Origin: Zanthoxylum bungeanum
Taxonomy: Eukaryota > Streptophyta > Magnoliopsida > Sapindales > Rutaceae
Assembly (NCBI GenBank): GCA_019454045.1
Contig: SKCR01015022.1
Location: 102,174 to 166,173 of the forward strand
DNA length: 64,000 nt
Direction: 5' to 3'
Shown here: positions 58,122-64,000 of the stretch, piece by piece
Numbering within the stretch: position 1 is the first letter of the stretch
How the letters are laid out: each line of letters opens with the position of its first letter
The notes under the pieces: generated by a model
The model's database searches: none
What the model was told of the DNA's origin: nothing
What the model saw: the letters and a program-made list of their open reading frames with translations, nothing else
Translations under genes and position numbers: made by a program

Positions 58122-58510
58122 ATCAGATGTTAAAAATAATCTCTTAGGAGGTCTTGATATTCTATTCGACTTACATAGAACCTGTGTTGTAGATCCTTCA
58201 TCTAATTCGATCTATAGTTCCATCTCAGGTCCTTCAATGTTGGGATCAAACTCATCAAGTTTAATCTCTCTATAATTCCATTTTCTCCTAAAAATTGCTT
58301 TTCAAGAAAAGTTACAAAGTGAACAACAAATACATTTCATTGCTCGGAATCGTAGAATTGATATCCCATGGAATTATCAGGATATCCAATGAACCTACAT
58401 TTATACCCTATGGGTGCTAGTTTATCCCGCTGCATAATTCTAATGTATACAGGACAACCCCAAATATTTAATGTCTAAGACTTGGATTTCTACCGAACCA
58501 TATCTGATAA
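58122..58510 (-). pseudogene. copia integrase C-terminal remains, element I
   Basis: Near 58,490-58,300 the minus strand reads an IWFGRK-like segment with stops, then NIWGCPVYIRIMQ and YKCRFIGYPDNSMGYQFYDSEQ followed by a stop. This is the conserved integrase C-terminal end. The Ser/Pro/Glu linker follows to 58,122. The catalytic core is upstream of the break at about 58,510 and is absent. Confidence 0.7.
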
Positions 58511-60450
58511 GAGGTTGATTACGCCCAAAAAGTACTCGCGGTTATCGCGTATAGTTGGGGTGTCGATTCCTCAGAGAGATGGTTACAAGGAACTAATTTA
58601 CTTAAACAAAAACGTTAGCAATAACTTAATGAAAAGATAATGATTGAGTTGGTGATGAAAAATAAATATTATGAAAAATATGCAGGAATTATCAATGAGA
58701 GAAGCAGCAAAGCGTCATGAATTCCTTTTGTAGCAACTTCCTATATTCAGTTATTGATTCATTTTATTACTCAATTAAAGGTTTCACATCCCAAACCAAC
58801 AATCGGAAGATATTCAATTCAAAACACATAAAATTCTAAGGTAATCGATGAATTATCTTCTCTATGTTAACAACACATAAAGTTATCGTTATGACCTATC
58901 TAACGTTGACAATATACCCATATGCAATACTGCAGCAGAAGACTAACTCATAAAGCAACTTTACCAGTCACAACTGGGTTCCCCAATTACACATAGAAGA
59001 AGCATGACTATTCATATATGAAAGTTAATAAAACACAATCTCTGGATTATAAATTGAAAGATAATAAAGAATAACAACCATCAATTGTATTAAACGTTAA
59101 AAACTACTTAGGAATCAACAACATGAACATAAAAACTTAAATACAAGAGTTCATCATTAGCTTTGCCTAGGAGATTAGTTCTCCATGTAGAAGAGAGACA
59201 TAGCCTTGATAGATCGGAGAAACGTCATGTCTGCTTGAAGTTCTTCATTCTTCTCTCTCAAAATTGTGTTTGTAGCTCTTTGTTGTGTGTTCTCCCTTTT
59301 TTTCCTCTATTTTTAGGGTTTAGGACGAGTTTAGGTTTATTTAAAGATGTCTGGAAGTCCATATATGCATAAAACTCAACCAAAATAAGCTTCAGGAGCT
59401 CTTCCCGGGTGTTGCGACGACAGAGTCTCGGGACTTTTGTATGTGGCACCGCGGCGCCTGCTGGTTCTTTTGTGACTTGCTGCTTTCTGTGCTTTCGATG
59501 TTCCCACGCACTTCTGATGCATCTGAAAGGTCCCGAAATACGCATAATTACTCCAAACTTCATATTCCATTGCTACTAATAACAAAGCACAAAATAAACT
59601 CTAATTAAGATTAAATACATGATAATTATGTCGAGTTAGCGATGTTCAAAGTACACTTTCATGTATTTATCACAACCTCCAACCAGCTTATTGCTAGTCC
59701 CTAGCAATTCAAGCACAAAAATAAAATAAAAACTAAATAAATAAATAAAAACTATCTAAGCCACTTTCATAATGATCACGATTGTATTTAGTGTATGCAA
59801 CAAGCCTTTAAACCCCTAGGTATCCCTAGTGGACGAGTTATAGTCTCGTGAGGGCTTACAACGATGACACCCACAAACGCCATTCAAAACATATGCAATC
59901 AAGCAAAAATAAAAAAATGAAATAGTCCCAATAGTTATACATATTATCGTCTTTAAAGAATGCCTAGTAATGAAATCGGAGAACTTTCAAAGTACTTTAT
60001 GCAACTCAAATCCAAGTCCTTGAATAAATCATCTAAGCCAGACTCACAGTGTGTGTGCGTGAATGTTCATTCACAGCTTGACTCCTAGGTAAGCTAACTT
60101 AATGATTTCGTTTAAAAATTGAGATCGATGGGTCAAACCAACCTAGATATCTCCAATGTACTCTGTAATTGCCTTTCTATGCTCAGTATGGTATGATTTT
60201 TTTTTTCTTTTTCTTTATTATTTTTTTTTCCTTGCTTATTTCTTTTTTGAACTTTTCTTTTCTTTTTTTTCTTTTTTCAACACACTTACCCTTTTAAGGT
60301 AGCATTCTCCTCATGGTGGTCCTAACACTCGCCCATGGATAGCTTCACGCTTATCGGTTATAGGTGGTTTAATTTTTTTCTTTAGAGAATTTCTCTTTTT
60401 ATTTTTACCAAACATCATAAAACTTAGCAAATCAGGATAAACAATGAAAA
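58511..60450. other. unclassified repeat, probably non-autonomous retroelement
   Basis: About 1.9 kb without a credible gene. It starts next to the break in element I with gggtgtcgattcctcagagag, contains gggttccccaattac, and has ccaaccagcttattgctagtc (59,690) and aaacccctaggtatccctag (59,810). A T/CT-rich block lies at 60,190-60,285. The style recalls long non-coding LTR elements, but no LTR pair was found. The 101- and 69-codon ORFs near 59,258-59,585 overlap one another in different frames and match nothing known. Confidence 0.35.
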
Positions 60451-61224
60451 ATAATGAATACTCAAAGAAGAATGGCGGAATCATACTTACTTTGATCGGA
60501 TTTTGAAGATGATGAACACAAAAATTCCCTTGTGATATTCGGCCAAGGAGAAGTATGAAGTGTTGAATCCAAGCTCCAAGCTTGTGTTGATTCCAAGATC
60601 AAAGGTGTGTTTCCCTAACACCTTGAATGATTATTGAAGTGTGCTAGCAAGTGAAGAAAGAAAAACAATTTTCCTTGTTCTTCAATGGAGGCTCATGGCA
60701 ATGGCCTTAGGGAGAGAGAGAGTGTATAATTTTTGGTATTCTGTTTTTCTAAAAACTTATGCCAAAAATCTTTACAAAATTTGGTAAAAGCTTTTCCAAA
60801 AAGCAAAAACCATTTTTGGAGGCAAAATGGCATTAATTGCCCACAACCACCGCCATCATGAATAGTGACTGGTTGTCAATCACCAAAAGGTGACTTGACA
60901 TCCATCACTAAATTGACAGGTGATGTGACAAGCGATGTGACTTGTGGCCGCACTTGATTCAAAATCGTAGTGGCCTCGGAAACACAGTTCATGCTCGGTT
61001 TCGTTGATTCCTAATTAACGAATTTTCTGTTGCGACGTAATTAAATCAAATTTAATTAAATAATCATGCCTAGCAAAATTACTATTCACGTTGCTAGTGA
61101 ATTAATTCTAAATCAATTCGTTAGCCCGAATTAAAATCCAATTTTAATTCCGCGTCAAAATCTAATTTCGTTTAATATATCGAATATATTATTTTATCGA
61201 TTAATTCCAAATTAATCGTTCTCT
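60451..61224 (-). repeat. inverted LTR tail beside element D
   Basis: About 770 bases are the reverse complement of the LTR region 61,605-62,340 in diverged form. Shared landmarks are the cgaatatattattttatcg / cgataaaataatatattcg-type segment and the GGCCGAAT segment with its spliced-looking aagtaagt end. The extreme LTR end is missing on the left. A 16-base piece of inverted LTR head (tatcacacttgcataa) bridges to element D at about 61,247-61,262. Confidence 0.65.
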
Positions 61225-61259
61225 CTCTTCTTAATAGTATTTTATCACACTTGCATAAG

Positions 61260-62416
61260 GCCTTGCACGTGACATCCGATACTGGATCGCAATACACAAT
61301 ACTACGGTATACTACGCCTGACATAGATCGTATATTCTAGTAAGAATATTTCTGGAGAATTGGGTAGGCATGGCGCTTTGCTAGAAGCCAACCTTGTCTC
61401 GTAAATCGGTAAAAATGTAGTACGAGGTACGTACGTGTTCGGATAGTTCGAGGACCGTATTTACTGCCAATATATCCAGGGATCTTTTGGGTCGCTTCCC
61501 GAAAATTCATCGATGACGTATGATCCGAACTTAATTAATCTGGGATTAATTGCGGAGATACTTTATCCTGGATAAAGTACTATTTGAAGAGATAGATAGA
61601 TTAATTTGGAATTAATCGACAAAATAATATATTCGATATATTAAACGAAATTGGATTTCGACGCGGAATTAAAATTAGATTTTAATTCGGGCAAATGAGT
61701 TAATTTAGAATTAATTCGTTAGCGACGTGAATAATAATTTCGCTAGGCATAATTATTACGTCGCGACGAAAGTTCGTTAATTCGGAATTAGCGAAACCGA
61801 GCCCAGAAGTGTTTGCGGGCCCACTCACATTTTGAATTCGAATGGGGCCCACAAGTCACATCGCGAGTCACATCACTTGTCATTTATGTGTGATAGATGT
61901 CTAAGTCACTTTTTGATGAGTGACATGTTGTCACTATTTATGATGGAGTTAGGTGTGGGCATTAAATACAAAATTGGAGCCAAAATTTGGCTTTGACTTT
62001 TGTAAAGCTAATACCAAATATTTGGTAATCGTTTTATCAATCACCATTTACGTTTTTGAAGCTAAAAATTGGAATAGAAAATAAAACTCATTCTCTCTCC
62101 CAAAACACAGTGAAAACCGTGAGCTCCATTGGAGGGAAAATTGGATTTTTCTTTCATCTTTTGCTAGCACAATCAAAGGATCAATACAAGGTGATAGAGA
62201 ACCGAATCTTGGAGCTTGGAATCCTTAAAGCTTGGAAGCTTCATCATCTTCTTCAACATACCACCTTGGCCGAATCTTGAAGCTTGAAGGGATGTAAAAT
62301 TTTGTTGAGCATCTCATCCAAACCGATCAATGTAAGTGTGTTTCCGCCACATTTCTTTGTAGTATTCATTCAATTTCGTGGCTTAAATGATCTTGGGACA
62401 TCAATAGAAACCAACA
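61260..62416 (+). repeat. 5' LTR of element D, head missing
   Basis: Matches the A 3' LTR from about 18,245 to its end (for example ctgggattaattgcgg and gatatattaaacgaaatt) and finishes AGAAACCAACA at 62,416. The first 800 bases of the LTR are absent, replaced by inverted LTR sequence. Confidence 0.75.
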
Positions 62417-62417
62417 A

Positions 62418-62432
62418 TGGTATCAATGAGCC
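62418..62432 (+). other. primer-binding site of element D
   Basis: TGGTATCAATGAGCC, one base after the LTR, fits initiator tRNA-Met with one extra base. Confidence 0.85.
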
Positions 62433-64000
62433 TTGTTTAAGCATGAAATATTTTAGGGTAAAATTTGGGTAAATTGATTTTGAGCATGTTTTGAATAAAT
62501 TACTTGTTTGAGCATGCTTTTGGATGGATGACTTTGAGTTGTTTATGATCAATTTTGTGAAAAACAAATTGGATGAATTTTTCCCCAAAAAATGAGGTAT
62601 TGCCGAATACTCCTTACCCTTGGAAGTCTTGGATTTTGTTTTGATGATCATTGGATGACTTGAAACGAATTGGAAATGTCGATTTGTAATTCGATCGGAT
62701 TGAAAAATGAAATCGGACTAAATTCCTTATCATGGCCGAGATCTTACTTGCATGTAATGAGATGATTTTTGATTCAAAAATTGTTGGACATAACTTGAAC
62801 AAATGAGAACATGATTAATTAATTAAATTGTATTTTGGAAATATGGATTTAGATAATTAATTAATGTATTATACTTTAATTAATTAAGTTATAAAATTTG
62901 GAATTTTAAAATTTGGTTAATGGGCTTAATTTTAGAATTGGGCTTGAAAATGTTATATTTGGGCATAATGGGCTTGGTTGGGCCAAATTGGTTTAGGCCA
63001 ATTGGATTGGATCCAAATTGGGCCTAAATCATTCCATTAAGTCCAAATGTAATAAATGGGCTTTAAAAGTTTAATTGGGCCTTATGGGCTAAAATTGGTT
63101 TTTTGGCAGATGATGGTGATTCCTCAATTGGGCTTGGTAATTGGGTTTGAACCATATTGACCAAAGCCCATGCCTTATAAAATCAATTGAAAGCCCATCG
63201 GACTTTAATTAAACGAACATTGGATGTTAGTTGGGCTTTGAGACCCGAAAGGATTAGATTTGGAATCTTAATCATTAAAGCGCATTAAAAAGTACAGATA
63301 TTTAATTTGGACTTAAATACTTGAATTAGTATTGAATACAGATTAAATTAGATTTAACGAGTAGTTCGATATAATTCAAGAATTTGTACTTTAAGTACTT
63401 ATTCTCAAACGAGTTGGACTCGCACAAATCAAATCATTGTTTGAACATTGGATGATCACTAATATTCAAAGATAATTAATTTGATTAGTTTGATTGAATA
63501 ACATGCTTGAATGAATACATGGATGTGATGTATGAATAGCGTATATCAGATGGATATTAGAAGGGAAAGGGCAATTTTCGAAATTATTGTAAATTCGGAA
63601 TTTATAAATTGGACCTGTGTGTCCAGCCTTTCTCTTATTGATCTTTGTATTCTCTTCTCACTTAATTCCCCTCAATATTAATGAGGTTTCTATTATTTTA
63701 TTATGTAATGTAGGGTAGAAGTAGAATAGTGCTAGCCGGGGAGAGGAAAGTGAGTGATTTGTTCTAGGAACAATCTGTTTAAATATCCATCCGCATATCG
63801 TTATTAGTTTACTTTCCGCGCCTTATTATGCTTTTATAAATGCATGCTTAAGGGTGTATGATGAGACCTTAACAAAGATAATAAATTGGTTGCCAATTTA
63901 CGCGAAGTTGGCATTGGTTTGTTGGCCAAAGTCAAGACCTTTGTCAATTGCGGATGTGTTTGAATCATGAGAGTTTTGTTCCATATCGGTGTCTTGTCCA
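62433..64000 (+). other. 5' leader of element D
   Basis: Non-coding, collinear with the A leader: repeated GGCCxAATTGGGCC words (62,930-63,190), the ggacctgtgtgtccagcc segment (63,611, as 13,043 in A) and the first copy of TTGTTGGCCAAAGTCAAG at 63,919-63,936. Antisense ORFs at 62,370-62,802 are not genes. Confidence 0.65.

Larger units (their letters stand above)
54058..58510 (-). mobile_element. Ty1/copia element I, 3' half
   Basis: Minus-strand copia element with the integrase C-terminus (58,510-58,122), reverse transcriptase (58,121-57,261), RNase H (57,203-56,515), polypurine tract and a 2.44-kb 3' LTR (56,499-54,058). Gag, protease and the integrase core are missing: at about 58,510 the sequence switches to an unrelated repeat. 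Its LTR family is the same as the isolated LTR F at 5,481. Confidence 0.85.
61241..64000 (+). mobile_element. Ty1/copia element D, 5' end
   Basis: Plus-strand copia element related to A: an LTR lacking its head (about 61,260-62,416), PBS (62,418-62,432), then a leader that runs off the window. Gag and pol, if present, lie beyond 64,000. LTR and leader are collinear with A (18,240-19,559 and 11,723-13,500). Confidence 0.8.

Noticed and set aside
59258..59585. Overlapping minus ORFs of 101 and 69 codons
   Set aside because: Overlap in different frames, with no recognisable domain or neighbouring exon.

Overview
The window is plant nuclear DNA, most likely from a eudicot with a repeat-rich genome. 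This rests on the element types: Ty1/copia and Ty3/gypsy LTR retrotransposons, hAT and CACTA DNA elements, and copia primer-binding sites matching plant initiator tRNA-Met. The sequence is AT-rich, and recognisable protein similarity outside transposable elements is almost absent. No tRNA, rRNA, CRISPR or bacterial-type operon was seen. No intact housekeeping gene was found; one small two-exon gene candidate (33,815-34,533, minus) is proposed.

Layout, left to right. 1-3,163: 5' end of a minus-strand Ty3/gypsy element (LTR, primer-binding site, broken gag, open protease region) running off the window. 4,313-5,480: minus-strand hAT transposase remnant in which the BED finger lies next to the C-terminal dimerisation domain. 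It is cut at 5,481 by a plus-strand copia-type LTR. 7,865-10,473: a 2.6-kb minus-strand LTR. 11,434-19,559: a badly decayed plus-strand copia element whose 5' LTR is rearranged, followed by a leader fragment and LTR of a relative (19,560-21,607). 21,608-25,866: gypsy (chromovirus-like) LTR and pol debris holding a nearly perfect 475-bp inverted repeat. 25,875-29,700: 5' two-thirds of another copia element with an almost intact protease-integrase reading frame. 30,261-30,720: a GC-rich block and a purine-rich tract. 31,440-33,215: a second copy of the gypsy repeat, carrying a clean hAT MITE. 33,216-37,489: the quietest part, with the small gene candidate and a 1.9-kb non-autonomous CACTA element. 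37,490-53,871: a pol-less minus-strand gypsy element resembling the Tat lineage. It has an antisense extra ORF, two tandem arrays, an inserted 2.1-kb LTR and an inserted full-length copia element (42,383-51,731, target duplication CAAAG). 54,058-58,510: 3' half of another minus-strand copia. 58,511-60,450: unclassified repeat. 60,451-64,000: inverted LTR debris, then the 5' end of a further copia element.

Most genes here are gag and pol parts of retrotransposons: Gag makes the particle, protease matures it, integrase inserts the cDNA, and reverse transcriptase with RNase H makes it. Every coding region carries stops, frameshifts or deletions, so none looks autonomous. The more unusual signals are structural: LTR segments joined in inverted order, an inverted pol copy inside an LTR, an 18-nt motif recurring at roughly 90-nt spacing in several copia leaders, and an antisense ORF in the pol-less gypsy element. 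All boundaries, identities and repeat comparisons were judged by eye.
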